DNA of 48,622 bases, from assembly GCA_002401695.1 (NCBI GenBank), contig NVTV01000008.1, positions 11,576 to 60,197 on the forward strand, in the 5' to 3' direction. The notes beneath the pieces were generated by a model. The model saw nothing but the letters and a program-made list of their open reading frames with translations, was not told where the DNA came from and made no database searches. Shown here in pieces: positions 16,202 to 24,971 of the stretch (its first letter is position 1; the number at the start of each line of letters is the position of its first letter). This stretch comes from Alphaproteobacteria bacterium. Its GTDB lineage: Bacteria; Pseudomonadota; Alphaproteobacteria; Micavibrionales; Micavibrionaceae. Position numbers and translations under genes: made by a program.

Positions 16202-17587
16202 ATGCAAAAAAAATCATCATCATTACCCCCTTTCAAATTGACGTTCGAGGATGGTTATCCACTTTCGGAGGCAATACCTTCTGAAAAACTGGACGCGGAG
16301 ATTGATCAGCTGAACAGCCTGGCTCAAAAGTCATTCTTTGTGAGGTTATTAGGTTATTTGAGATTGGGCGGGCCAGGTTTTATGGGAGCTGCTGCTACCC
16401 TAGGGGCTGGCACGCTGACATCTGCGATGCTGGCAGGCTCACAGTTTGGTTATAAATTGCTCTGGATCAATTGGGTGGCCATTGGATCAGGTCTTTTTAT
16501 GATGGCAGCTATGGCACGGTTTACCACTAAAGGGCAAATGCCTATCATTCAGGTTCAAACCAAAAGGCATGGTTTTTTCATTGGTAAAATATTGACCGGA
16601 TTTATCGGGCTTGTTTGCGTTGCCGTTGTGTTTAATTTTGGGCAGGTTGCTCTTGCAACAGAGTTAATCGCAAACCTTGCCGAAGGCTTTGGGTTTGATT
16701 TTCCCCGCACAATGAATTGGCCCTTGTATGGTGTAATAACGGCCTGGGTTTCATTAAGTTATGGTCGTGGTGGTAAAGGTGTAAAATTTGTAGAAGGGTT
16801 TATGAAGACCGGTTTGCTGCTGATGTTGTTGTGCTTTGTATCATGCTTGATTGTTGTGGGAATAGATTGGCCTGCTGCCTTGAAAGGTTTGTTCGTACCA
16901 TGGCTTCCCAGTGGAGTTGACGGAATTGATCTCTTCATTGCGTCATCTGCTGCTGCTGTTGGTGTGATGGATTGGGTTCTTTTCAATTATACAGGCTTAT
17001 CAAGGGGCTGGGGGCCGCGTCACGAACACCTCGCCCGTGTTGATATTGTTACTGGATTTGCATTACCCTTCTTGTTGGTCACATTTGTCGTTGTATCCGT
17101 ATTTGCGGGCACCCTATATGGCCAAGGTGATATTCCGACCACGGCTATCGAGCTCTCTCGGGCGTTGATACCTTTACTCGGCGAGACGGGTGCTAAATTT
17201 GCTTTTCTTATTGGCTTTCTTGCTGTTCCGTTAACGACAACTGTGGCCATGAGTATAGCATGTGCTATTGGGTTGCATGAAATTTTTGGTTGGCGCCCTG
17301 ATGTCAGGTCTATCAAATGGAAGCTTTGCATATTATTGCCTCAAGTTGGGCTTCTTGGGGCCCTGCTACCGAGCCCAGTTCTTTTAATTATTGTAATTGC
17401 AGCATTTTTGTCTCTGACGAACAATATTGTGGGCTGGTCAATGTTTTTATTATTGAATGATAAAGACGTAATGCAAGAAAATCGCTCTAAATCATATATT
17501 TGGAATGTGGGTATTTTGATCCAGATTACCGTATTGAACTGTGTCGCGATTATGTGGGTGTTTAACAGATTTGGAATGTGGGGATAG
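16202..17587 (+). CDS. Nramp-like membrane transporter lacking canonical metal ligands
   Basis: This 461-residue protein has an N-terminal cytoplasmic stretch of about 50 residues and roughly eleven membrane segments. GGPGFMGAAATLGAGTLTSAMLAGSQFGYKLLW (about 56-88) matches TM1 of Nramp transporters in position and flanks. The DPGN motif that binds Mn2+/Fe2+ is replaced by GAGT. In TM6 the usual M-P-H is replaced by GVMDWVLFNY (254-263). It therefore belongs to the Nramp/APC fold but probably not to the classical Mn/Fe carriers. It might move Mg2+, other ions or a small organic solute. It is followed after 3 nt by a small membrane protein, suggesting a two-gene unit. Confidence 0.75.
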   Translation: MQKKSSSLPPFKLTFEDGYPLSEAIPSEKLDAEIDQLNSLAQKSFFVRLLGYLRLGGPGFMGAAATLGAGTLTSAMLAGSQFGYKLLWINWVAIGSGLFMMAAMARFTTKGQMPIIQVQTKRHGFFIGKILTGFIGLVCVAVVFNFGQVALATELIANLAEGFGFDFPRTMNWPLYGVITAWVSLSYGRGGKGVKFVEGFMKTGLLLMLLCFVSCLIVVGIDWPAALKGLFVPWLPSGVDGIDLFIASSAAAVGVMDWVLFNYTGLSRGWGPRHEHLARVDIVTGFALPFLLVTFVVVSVFAGTLYGQGDIPTTAIELSRALIPLLGETGAKFAFLIGFLAVPLTTTVAMSIACAIGLHEIFGWRPDVRSIKWKLCILLPQVGLLGALLPSPVLLIIVIAAFLSLTNNIVGWSMFLLLNDKDVMQENRSKSYIWNVGILIQITVLNCVAIMWVFNRFGMWG

Positions 17588-17590
17588 ATA

Positions 17591-17797
17591 ATGATTAATC
17601 TGGAAAAGAAAATCTGGGGGTTTCGTGTTCGAGTTTGGGGACTTGTTGCCAACATGATTGGTAATATTATTGCGCTCTATGGCTTGTCCCGGGTGATGGA
17701 TGACGGGTCTGGTTGGTCTATATTGGTCATTGGTGCGATGATAACACTGGTTTGTATAGGTGTCTGCGCATTACCTGTAAAAGATAATGATAGGTAA
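17591..17797 (+). CDS. Small two-helix membrane protein next to the Nramp-like gene
   Basis: This 68-residue protein begins 3 nt after the Nramp-like stop and has two hydrophobic segments (about 16-33 and 43-62) between basic or polar ends (MINLEKKIWGFRVRVWG; PVKDNDR). No family is recognised. Its tight coupling to the transporter suggests a partner or regulatory subunit. No clear ribosome site is seen, as expected for translational coupling. Confidence 0.6.
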   Translation: MINLEKKIWGFRVRVWGLVANMIGNIIALYGLSRVMDDGSGWSILVIGAMITLVCIGVCALPVKDNDR

Positions 17798-17809
17798 TGG
17801 ATAAAAATA

Positions 17810-18691
17810 ATGGCTATTGAATTTATGAGAGAAGGTGTTCGCTCGCTTGATCATTTTGTTTTTTTACCAAATGATTTAGAAGCAGCAAAAGCTCAATATG
17901 AAAATTTGGGGTTCCATGTACGTCCTGTTTCCCATCATATTGAGCTTGGTTCATGTAATTGTATAATTCATTTTGCGACCACTTATATTGAATTGATTGA
18001 TTTGAGTGGCGCTGATGCTTTATTAAGTGACCCTTATCTTGACAGGCTTGCATGTGGAGAAGGGCTTGCTCATGTTAGCTTAACCTGCGCTGATTTAAAG
18101 ACAGATCATAAGCGGATGACGGAAATTGGGCTGGCCACAAGTCCGATATTATCTGCTAAACGTCATATAATAATGCCGGACGGAACAGAAAATTATACGG
18201 ACAGCAGTTCTTTCTATATGTGGCGGGAAGATGTGAAGTATATGTCCTTGTTTTTGTGTGGACATAATAAACCGGAAACGATTTTCATTCCTGAATTTGG
18301 TATTCACCCCAATAGTGCCATTGATGTCATCAGGTTGGTTTATATGTCAGATAATCCGACAGGCGATATTTCTTATTTTACGGAACTGTATGGCAAATTG
18401 CCGGATAATATTTCTGAAGATAAGGTTTCATTTATAGGGTTTCGTGGTGACGTGACAGATATACTGACACCTTTTGCGGCAACGGGGAAATACGGGGATA
18501 ATTTGGCCTGTGAAATGCCGTATCCATTGAAGGGTATCGGTGTGGCGATGCATATCTCAGTGCATTCGTTGGATCAGGCCCGCGCTTATTTGTTACAGCA
18601 GAAAATCAAGGTCAAAGACTGGCAGGATGGAATTATCATACCTGCCTCAAACGCTTGTGGTTGTGCCATCATATTTGAACAGGTGCCATAA
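17810..18691 (+). CDS. Glyoxalase-like (VOC superfamily) protein
   Basis: This 293-residue protein has two VOC-type halves. The first has LDHFVFLPNDLEAAKAQYENLGFHVRPVSHH and HFATTYIELIDL. The second begins near IDVIRLVYMSDNPTGDISYFTELYG. The pattern resembles the glyoxalase-like domain family PF13468. Such proteins bind a metal with His and Glu residues and act as dioxygenases, lyases or isomerases, or simply bind ligands; the activity here is unknown. It is the first of four enzyme genes in the same direction (MDR oxidoreductase, thioesterase, acyl-CoA ligase), which fits a ring- or side-chain-degrading pathway. Confidence 0.75.
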   Translation: MAIEFMREGVRSLDHFVFLPNDLEAAKAQYENLGFHVRPVSHHIELGSCNCIIHFATTYIELIDLSGADALLSDPYLDRLACGEGLAHVSLTCADLKTDHKRMTEIGLATSPILSAKRHIIMPDGTENYTDSSSFYMWREDVKYMSLFLCGHNKPETIFIPEFGIHPNSAIDVIRLVYMSDNPTGDISYFTELYGKLPDNISEDKVSFIGFRGDVTDILTPFAATGKYGDNLACEMPYPLKGIGVAMHISVHSLDQARAYLLQQKIKVKDWQDGIIIPASNACGCAIIFEQVP

Positions 18692-18760
18692 AGTTCAACA
18701 CATAAAAATGTAAATACAAATACAAATTATATAGTCCATAGGAACAGAAAGAGATAGAGA

Positions 18761-19771
18761 ATGAGAGCTGCAGTTGTCGTAGGTCATGGTGCCTTAGATC
18801 AAATTAAATATTGTGAAGATATACCCGTACCGGAAATTATTCAAAATGATGTGCTAATCAAAGTGAGGGCAACAGCCCTTAATTATCATGACATCTTTAC
18901 ACGCCGCGGAATGCCCGGCATTAAAATTTCATTTCCGATAATTACAGGATCAGATATCGCCGGTGAAGTTGCGGCAATAGGACCAGATGCAGAAGGATGG
19001 ACGAAAGGGGATCGTGTTCTGATTAATCCAATTTTTAATGATGACCGTACCGTTGGATTACTTGGTGAAATTACGAATGGCGGAAAGGCAGAGTTTGTCG
19101 TAGCCAGAGATTATCAATTGATCAAATTGGATGACCGTGTCAGTTATGAAGATGCCGCTTCTCTGCCATTGGCCTATGGCACCGCACACCGCATGATGAT
19201 AACCATTGGCAAGGTCATGAAAAATGAGACTGTACTCATATTGGGCGCAAGTGGAGGTGTTGGAGTTGCCTGTGTACAACTTGCAAAACTGGCGGGTGCA
19301 AAAGTTATTGCATGTGCAAGTACTGACGAGAAAATTGAGAAGCTGAAAGCACTGGGGGCGGATCATTGCATCAATTATAAAACACAAGATGTGCAAAAGT
19401 CTGTTTATGAAATTATGGGGAAACCTAGAATTTCTGGCAAGGGGGGCGTTGATATTGCTGTAAATTTCACAGGCGGAAATACGTGGAAGTCGAGCGTACG
19501 CTGCACTAAAAAGGGGGGACGTATTTTAACATGTGGCGCGACGGCTGGTTTTGATGTTGAGATGGACCTTCGTTACGTATGGACATTTGAACATCAAATA
19601 TTGGGATCAAATGGGTGGATGCCAGAGGATTTGAATGCGCTCCTCAGCCTGATAGAAAAAGGTGATTTAAAACCGGTTATCGACTGTATCTTGCCATTGG
19701 AGAAGGTTATGGAGGCAGAAAGGCGGATGGAAGACCGGGAATTTTTTGGAAAAATTCTGGTTCAGCCATAA
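18761..19771 (+). CDS. Zinc-independent MDR oxidoreductase (quinone reductase/ADH-like)
   Basis: This 336-residue member of the medium-chain dehydrogenase/reductase superfamily has a GroES-like N-terminus (NYHDIFTRRGMPGIKISFPIITGSDIAG, 41-68). Its nucleotide-binding motif is LILGASGGVGVACVQLAKLAGA (159-180). The four structural zinc cysteines are missing, and an N-Y-H-D replaces the usual catalytic Cys, so it may act as an NAD(P)H-dependent reductase rather than a zinc alcohol dehydrogenase. The length is typical. It is expected in the cytoplasm and lies between the glyoxalase-like and thioesterase genes. Confidence 0.85.
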   Translation: MRAAVVVGHGALDQIKYCEDIPVPEIIQNDVLIKVRATALNYHDIFTRRGMPGIKISFPIITGSDIAGEVAAIGPDAEGWTKGDRVLINPIFNDDRTVGLLGEITNGGKAEFVVARDYQLIKLDDRVSYEDAASLPLAYGTAHRMMITIGKVMKNETVLILGASGGVGVACVQLAKLAGAKVIACASTDEKIEKLKALGADHCINYKTQDVQKSVYEIMGKPRISGKGGVDIAVNFTGGNTWKSSVRCTKKGGRILTCGATAGFDVEMDLRYVWTFEHQILGSNGWMPEDLNALLSLIEKGDLKPVIDCILPLEKVMEAERRMEDREFFGKILVQP

Positions 19772-19802
19772 TATAAAAATATATATGAAAGGCCTACTTA
19801 CT

Positions 19803-20213
19803 ATGGCAATCACAGTTAAAGAATTACAAGGTTTTTTGGATAGCGCCCCTTTCCATCAGTTTATGAAGATGAAAATTACGGCTGCTGATAAGGAAGCTGA
19901 AACAATTACAATATCGATGGATTATCGACCCGAATACCAACGTATTGAGGGCAGCGGTGAAATTCACGGTGGCGTGATCGCTTCTTTGGTTGATATAGCG
20001 GGTGACTTTGCTCTTATTCATCTGTTGGGCAAAGGTGTCCCAACCATTAACTTCCGTGTAGATTATTTGCGCCCGGCGGTTAGTACCGGGCTAACAGCGA
20101 TAGCAAAGATTCGCCGGGCTGGTCGTACGATCGGTGTGGTCGATATTGATGTGTTTAATGACTCCGGAAAATTGATTGCTGTGGGTACCGGCTGCTACGG
20201 AACAGGGTATTAA
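19803..20213 (+). CDS. PaaI-family hotdog thioesterase
   Basis: The 136-residue protein from ATG 19803 (AAGG about 10 nt upstream; frame open back to 19746) is a single hotdog domain. The signature IHGGVIASLVDIAGDFAL (HGG with downstream Asp) is the PaaI-type active-site helix, and INFRVDYLRPA follows as the usual strand. Such enzymes hydrolyse phenylacetyl-CoA-like or hydroxyphenyl-CoA thioesters. Placed directly before an acyl-CoA ligase, it may release dead-end CoA esters. The start follows the MDR stop closely and may be translated from a coupled message. Confidence 0.85.
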   Translation: MAITVKELQGFLDSAPFHQFMKMKITAADKEAETITISMDYRPEYQRIEGSGEIHGGVIASLVDIAGDFALIHLLGKGVPTINFRVDYLRPAVSTGLTAIAKIRRAGRTIGVVDIDVFNDSGKLIAVGTGCYGTGY

Positions 20214-20265
20214 TTAATATCTCTTTGGATAATTATTGCATAGTTGATAAAGTTGTAATGACATC

Positions 20266-21798
20266 ATGAATAAAGTGAACTATCTAATGCCGATTAATCT
20301 CGGAAATCTTATTAAACGACCGGGCCTTGGGGAGCGTATTGCTTTAATTGATTTAAGACAACCCGATCGTCCTCAGTCTTTTTCGGCTAAAAAATTTAAT
20401 GACAATATTCGTGCCTTCGCCCGAGGATTGCTTAATCTGGGAATTAAACAGGGGCAAAGAGTTGGTTTTCTATCTGAAAATAGATGGGAAATGCTGATTG
20501 GTTATTTTGCAACCATGTATATGGGTGCGGTTGCTGTTCCTATAAATCATAAGTTTCCCAAGGGTATTATAAAACATATCGTTGAAGATTCTGAGCTGAG
20601 TTTAATTTTTTTTGATGATGAACGTCGACCTCTTATCCCGGATAATGTGAAAATTCTCGGGTTTGATGACGGCCTCTTTGAAAATTTTCTAGATGAAGGC
20701 CCATTGAATGAGTTTGTGCCAGACCCAAATGACATTGCTGAAATATTATATACATCTGGTTCGACTGGCATGCCAAAAGGAGTGCTATTAACTCATAAGG
20801 GCCAGCTGTGGGCGATTGATAAATATTGTGAACCTTTGGAAAGGGAAGGTTTTTCTGGGGGAAGTCTTATAGTTGCGCCTTTATATCACATGAATGCATT
20901 GTTTTACTCAAGCATATGTATTTATAATGCGAGGCCAATTATTCTCCAACCACGTTTCAGCCCAGAAAGTTATATGCATGCCGTAATGAGTTATCAGTGT
21001 ACGCAGTTAAGCGGTGTTCCGACAATGTTTGCGATGTTGGCCAATCTGAATGAAGAGTTGTTATCGGCTGATAAATCCTTTGTAACGAATATTGGAATTG
21101 GCTCTGCGCCTTTATCTTGTGCTTTACTGGATCAAGTTAAAAACATGTTTCCTTCTGCTAAAATTTCTAATGGTTATGGCAGTACGGAGGCTGGTCCAGC
21201 CATTTTTGGCCCCCACCCCAAAGGCCTTCCCCGCCCCGAATTGTCTATTGGGTATCCTTTTGAGGGCGTTGAATGGCGATTAACAGGCGGCACTAATCAT
21301 AATGAAGGAGAGCTGGAACTGAAAACGGGGGCGATGAGCCCTGGTTATCTCAACCGACGTGATGCAGATCAGGAAAGATTCCAGGACGGATGGTTCAGGA
21401 CCAATGATATTATGCGTTGTGATGAAGATGGTTTTATGTATTTCATTTCCAGAGCTGATGATATGTTTGTCTGTGGGGGCGAAAATATTTTTCCTGGTGA
21501 AGTGGAGGCCGTATTGAACCGTCATCCGGATGTGCAGGATTCAGTTGTTGTAGGGGCCCCTGATGATATTAAAGGTATGGTTCCCGTGGCTTTTGTGGTC
21601 AAAATACCGGATGCTAGGCCGAATGAAGAAAATATTAAGTCATTCTGTCTTGAAAATGGACCCGTTTATGCGCATCCGCGCCGGGTCTTATTCAAAGAAA
21701 AGTTACCCATTGGCGGGACGCATAAAATTGATCGCCGGAGCTTGGAAATAGAAGCTCTACAGTTGATGATTTCTGCGGGGCGTTTTAAAGAAAGTTGA
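20266..21798 (+). CDS. Class I adenylate-forming acyl-CoA synthetase
   Basis: This 510-residue ANL-family enzyme carries the P-loop YTSGSTGMPKG (162-172), the adenylate-binding GYGSTEAG (about 304-311) and the A8 hinge region RADDMFVCGGENIFPGEVE. The C-terminal GGTHKIDRR supplies the catalytic Lys. It activates a carboxylic acid with ATP and transfers it to CoA. The substrate class cannot be told from sequence; the neighbours (thioesterase, MDR, VOC) suggest a carboxylate from degradation of an organic compound. The length is normal and the C-terminus intact (FKES), just 20 nt before an IS6 fragment. Confidence 0.88.
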   Translation: MNKVNYLMPINLGNLIKRPGLGERIALIDLRQPDRPQSFSAKKFNDNIRAFARGLLNLGIKQGQRVGFLSENRWEMLIGYFATMYMGAVAVPINHKFPKGIIKHIVEDSELSLIFFDDERRPLIPDNVKILGFDDGLFENFLDEGPLNEFVPDPNDIAEILYTSGSTGMPKGVLLTHKGQLWAIDKYCEPLEREGFSGGSLIVAPLYHMNALFYSSICIYNARPIILQPRFSPESYMHAVMSYQCTQLSGVPTMFAMLANLNEELLSADKSFVTNIGIGSAPLSCALLDQVKNMFPSAKISNGYGSTEAGPAIFGPHPKGLPRPELSIGYPFEGVEWRLTGGTNHNEGELELKTGAMSPGYLNRRDADQERFQDGWFRTNDIMRCDEDGFMYFISRADDMFVCGGENIFPGEVEAVLNRHPDVQDSVVVGAPDDIKGMVPVAFVVKIPDARPNEENIKSFCLENGPVYAHPRRVLFKEKLPIGGTHKIDRRSLEIEALQLMISAGRFKES

Positions 21799-21817
21799 CC
21801 CACCCGTATTTGAACAT

Positions 21818-21849
21818 AATTTCTTAAATATTTGCCTGTTTACGATGTG
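21818..21849 (-). mobile_element. Small IS6 transposase fragment
   Basis: The stretch from AATTTCTTAAAT to GTTTACGATGTG matches the same strand of the IS6 copy at about 35539-35571, which encodes the C-terminal NRQTFKKF region, with a few differences. It ends exactly where IS3 copy B begins. It shows an IS6 once stood here. Confidence 0.6.
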
Positions 21850-23057
21850 AGAGGTGGTCCTGTTTGGTTGGACAGATTTGTGGCGATTCTAAGCTATACG
21901 ATGTTGTTTAATGTTATTCCGCTCTTTTTCTTTGATCAGGGCCATGGCCCTGATTTTCGATTTTCTGAGTATAGACCTCATCGGGAGTTTGTACCCCAAG
22001 GGCAGGCGATGCGCTTCATTGAAAGTGGAATGTGGCCGGGTTTGGTTATAATGAACCAGCTAAGAGCCAATATTCTGCCGGGCCTGCAGGCCATTATCAA
22101 AAGCGTTAATATATACACATTCGTATTTCAGGCTGTGCCACAGTCGTTCGATAAATACATTGTCCATCCATCGACCCTTGCCGTCCATGGAGATTTTAAT
22201 CCCCCTGTTTTTCAGCGCAGAGGTAAAGTCAAAGCTGGTGAACTGGCTGCCCTGATCGGTGTTAACTATCTCTGGCTGACCATGGCGGGCAAAGGCCTCT
22301 TCAAGGGCTTCCAGACAAAAACTCACATCTATGCTGTTGGACAGGCGCCAGCTAAGCACTTTACGGCTATACCATTTTAGCTCTGGCCAATAATCGCCAC
22401 CAGATAGAGAAATCCCCTCTTGATCGGGATATAGGTGATGTCTGTGCACCAGACCTGATTAGGTCGGGTAATGGCAATATTCCGCAGAAGATAGGGATAA
22501 ATCTTATGCTCTGGATGGGGAATGCTGGTGCGCGGTTCCTGATAAATAGCCCGTAAGCCCATGGTCCGCATCAAACGGCGGATACGGTGACGGCCAACTG
22601 GGTACCCCTGCCGGCGCAAGTGCCGCGCCATTTGACGAGAGCCGTAATAGGGCGTGGCGAGGAACTGTTCGTCAATCAGACGAATCAGCTTCAAATTCAG
22701 CGGACTTTCGCCTTTCAGGTTATAATACCAGCTTGATCGGCTGATCGACAACAGGCGACATTGTACGGTGATGCTCAGGTTATTATTGGCCGGAACTACC
22801 ATTTCTTTCGGCTTCCCCGAAATTTATATGGGCCCCAATCGGCTGGAGGCTTCGGACAAAAAATCACGTTCCACCGTTGAATGCCTTCCAAACTGAGAAG
22901 CAAGTTCTGATACAGGGCGGTCGTCCCGAAGTGCAGCTATAACAACTTTCGTTTTAAAAACTGCGGGATAGTTCTTGCGTGTTCACCTCATTCATATGAT
23001 CCTTTCATGACCAAAATAAAAGCTTAACACACTGTCCTATTTTCTGGGACCACCTCT
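21850..23057 (-). mobile_element. IS3-family element (copy B), full length but decayed
   Basis: AGAGGTGGTCC (21850-21860) and the inverse TGGGACCACCTCT (23045-23057) bound 1208 bp, the expected length. OrfA (about 22803-22995) has lost its centre and has a TGA at its third codon. OrfB is frameshifted. It abuts a second IS3 in opposite orientation at 23058. Confidence 0.85.
21889..22802 (-). pseudogene. IS3 OrfB transposase, frameshifted and with a nonsense codon
   Basis: The N-terminal part (22377-22802) has YYGSRQMARHLRRQGY and NQVWCTDITYIPIKRGF with the first DDE Asp. A short insertion near 22380-22400 shifts the frame. The rest (22060-22449) has VNTDQGSQFTS and DNVFIERLWHSLKYE with the remaining catalytic residues. 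It stops at a TAG that replaces a Trp codon before LVHYNQTRPHSTFNG, whose end is at 21889. It is inactive. Confidence 0.85.
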
Positions 23058-24000
23058 CGTTGAGTCGGGAGCGGAGGAAGGCCATGATTAATCCCGAAAC
23101 AGAAGATTTATCCATCAAACGTCAGTGCGAACTGGTCAGCATCAGCCGGTCAACTTTCTATCACACGGCTCAGGGGGAGAGCCCTTTAAACCTGCTGCTG
23201 ATGCGTCTGATTGATGAACAGTTCATGGAAACGCCCTATTATGGCTCCCGTCAGATGGCGCGGCATTTGAGGCGGGCTGGCTATTGCGTGTCGCGCAAAC
23301 GGGTCCGCAGGCTGATGCGCAAGATCGGCCTGACGCCGATTTATCAGAAACCGCGCACCAGCACTCCGTACCCTCGACACAAAGTTTATCCCTACCTGCT
23401 CAGAGGGCTGGATATTAGTCGGCCAAATCAGGTGTGGTGCACCGACATCACTTACATTCCCATGAAGCGTGGCTTTCTCTATCTGGTGGCGATTATGGAC
23501 TGGAATAGCCGCAGGGTACTCAGCTGGCGCTTGTCCAACAGCATGGATGTGAGTTTCTGCATCGAGGCTTTGGAGGAAGCTATTGAGCGCTATGGCACGC
23601 CGGAGATATTCAACACCGACTAGGGCAGCCAGTTCACCAGTTTTGAATTTACCACCCTGCTCAAACAATCTGGCATCCGCATCTCCATGGACGGAAAAGG
23701 CTGCTGGGTCGACAATGTCTTCATCGAACGGCTGTGGCGCAGCCTGAAATATGAATGCATCTATCTGCATGTTTTTGACAGTGGCAGTGAGGTTCGCAAG
23801 GGCATTGATAAATGGTTTTTGCATTATAACACCACCAGACCACATTCTTCCCTTGACGGGCAGACCCCAGATGAAGTTTATTCAACCCACATTGCGGATA
23901 ATGATCCGCTATGGGACCAAGCGGCGTAAAATGAAACAGGAAACCTCAAACCCACCTTAACAAGGCCGCAAACCTGTCCAACGAATGGGGTCCACCTCTC
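23058..24000 (+). mobile_element. IS3-family element (copy C), 5' part missing
   Basis: The right end, inverse of GAGAGGTGGACC followed by GTTGGACAGGTTTG, lies at about 23975-24000. The left end and OrfA are missing; the sequence starts at the boundary with copy B. Copies B and C are in opposite directions, so the two outer ends (21850 and 24000) are inverted repeats of the same type. Confidence 0.8.
23084..23929 (+). pseudogene. IS3 OrfB transposase with an in-frame amber codon
   Basis: A frame with a strong GGAGGAAGG site before ATG 23084 encodes an almost complete integrase-type transposase: YYGSRQMARHLRR, NQVWCTDITYIPMKRGF, EIFNTD, then TAG 23621-23623. The same frame resumes with GSQFTSFEF, DNVFIERLWRSLKYE and HYNTTRPHSSLDGQTP to the stop at 23929. 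Copy B has Q at the amber position, so CAG changed to TAG. All other residues, including the DDE triad, are preserved, so a single reversion would restore it. Confidence 0.88.
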
Positions 24001-24040
24001 ACACTGTGTTAGAAAAGTTAAGGTTACAAGCCCCACACAC

Positions 24041-24742
24041 CTACAATTTATTTATAAGTTTCTTTGACCAATTAACATGATAAGAAAATAAAGCAGCTGC
24101 ACTATTACCATCACCCCGTAACAAGGCATCTGTTATGTTCTGGTAATTTTCATGATACTGGTTTTTCATTTTTTGAACATCGATATATTTAACCAAAAAA
24201 ATATTCCAGAAAGGTATACCTGACCGATAAAGAAATTGATTAATCTGCTGGTTGCCACATAAATAATTAATAGCATAATGATATTCATTATAGGGTTCAA
24301 AAAAGTGGTAGGATCTTTCCTGAATAGTCGAATTGCGAATACCATCCATTAAATTTTTGATAATGTTATAGTTATTGTCCTTTTGGATATAACGACTAGA
24401 CAATCTAAAACCGAGGCCTAGGATCATATCCAGAACATCCCAGTGATCACAAATAGTTTTTTTCGTTAGCAATTGTAGTACGGCACCTCTATCTTTTTCC
24501 AAAACAATAACACCTTGCCCTGCAAGGATATGAAGTGCCTCTCGAATAGGACCACGACTTATTCCTATTTTTCTTGATAGATCCGAAGTATTGACCCGCT
24601 CACCGGATTTAATTATGCCTTTCTCAAAATCATCAAGTATTTGCTCAAGGACCTTTTCTACATATGATTCTTTTTTTTGCATGTGAGGTAGCCCTATTTG
24701 ATTAGATAATTTAGCAGCTAAGCTAATGTGTACTTGTGTCAT
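24041..24742 (-). CDS. GntR-family (FCD subfamily) transcriptional regulator
   Basis: This 233-residue regulator has an N-terminal winged helix (KSGERVNTSDLSRKIGISRGPIREALHILAGQGVIVLEKDRGAVL, about 46-90). A helical C-terminal domain of FCD type follows, although several metal-binding His positions are not obvious. A better start might be MQKKESYVEKV (residue 21). FCD regulators usually repress a nearby catabolic operon until a carboxylate or similar ligand binds. It is the last gene of the leftward hydantoinase group, 229 nt after the SDR gene. Two ATTGTCRACAAT palindromes in the hyuA-TBDR promoter region fit known GntR operator shapes. Confidence 0.88.
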   Translation of the reverse strand: MTQVHISLAAKLSNQIGLPHMQKKESYVEKVLEQILDDFEKGIIKSGERVNTSDLSRKIGISRGPIREALHILAGQGVIVLEKDRGAVLQLLTKKTICDHWDVLDMILGLGFRLSSRYIQKDNNYNIIKNLMDGIRNSTIQERSYHFFEPYNEYHYAINYLCGNQQINQFLYRSGIPFWNIFLVKYIDVQKMKNQYHENYQNITDALLRGDGNSAAALFSYHVNWSKKLINKL

Positions 24743-24971
24743 TCATGCTACCAGTTTTTATGCTTTATGCATGAGATTAATCCTATGACATAAAGTTGTT
24801 TTCTTGATTTCTAGTAAGCCATATACGGATGATTCCGTCAAGAAAAGAATGGGGTCTAACCCTATGATAAAAATCCATTTAATCCATACTGATCCGCCGT
24901 GCTTTATTTCAATCACTCATTTCAAAAAGTACGGCTACTTCTTAAATGCTGTCGTAAATGTACATCAAATT

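Noticed and set aside
21832..22380. A 182-residue plus-strand open frame
   Set aside because: It lies antisense to the IS3 OrfB pseudogene and has no family features; it is a shadow of that frame. The same holds for the minus-strand frame at 23186-23845.
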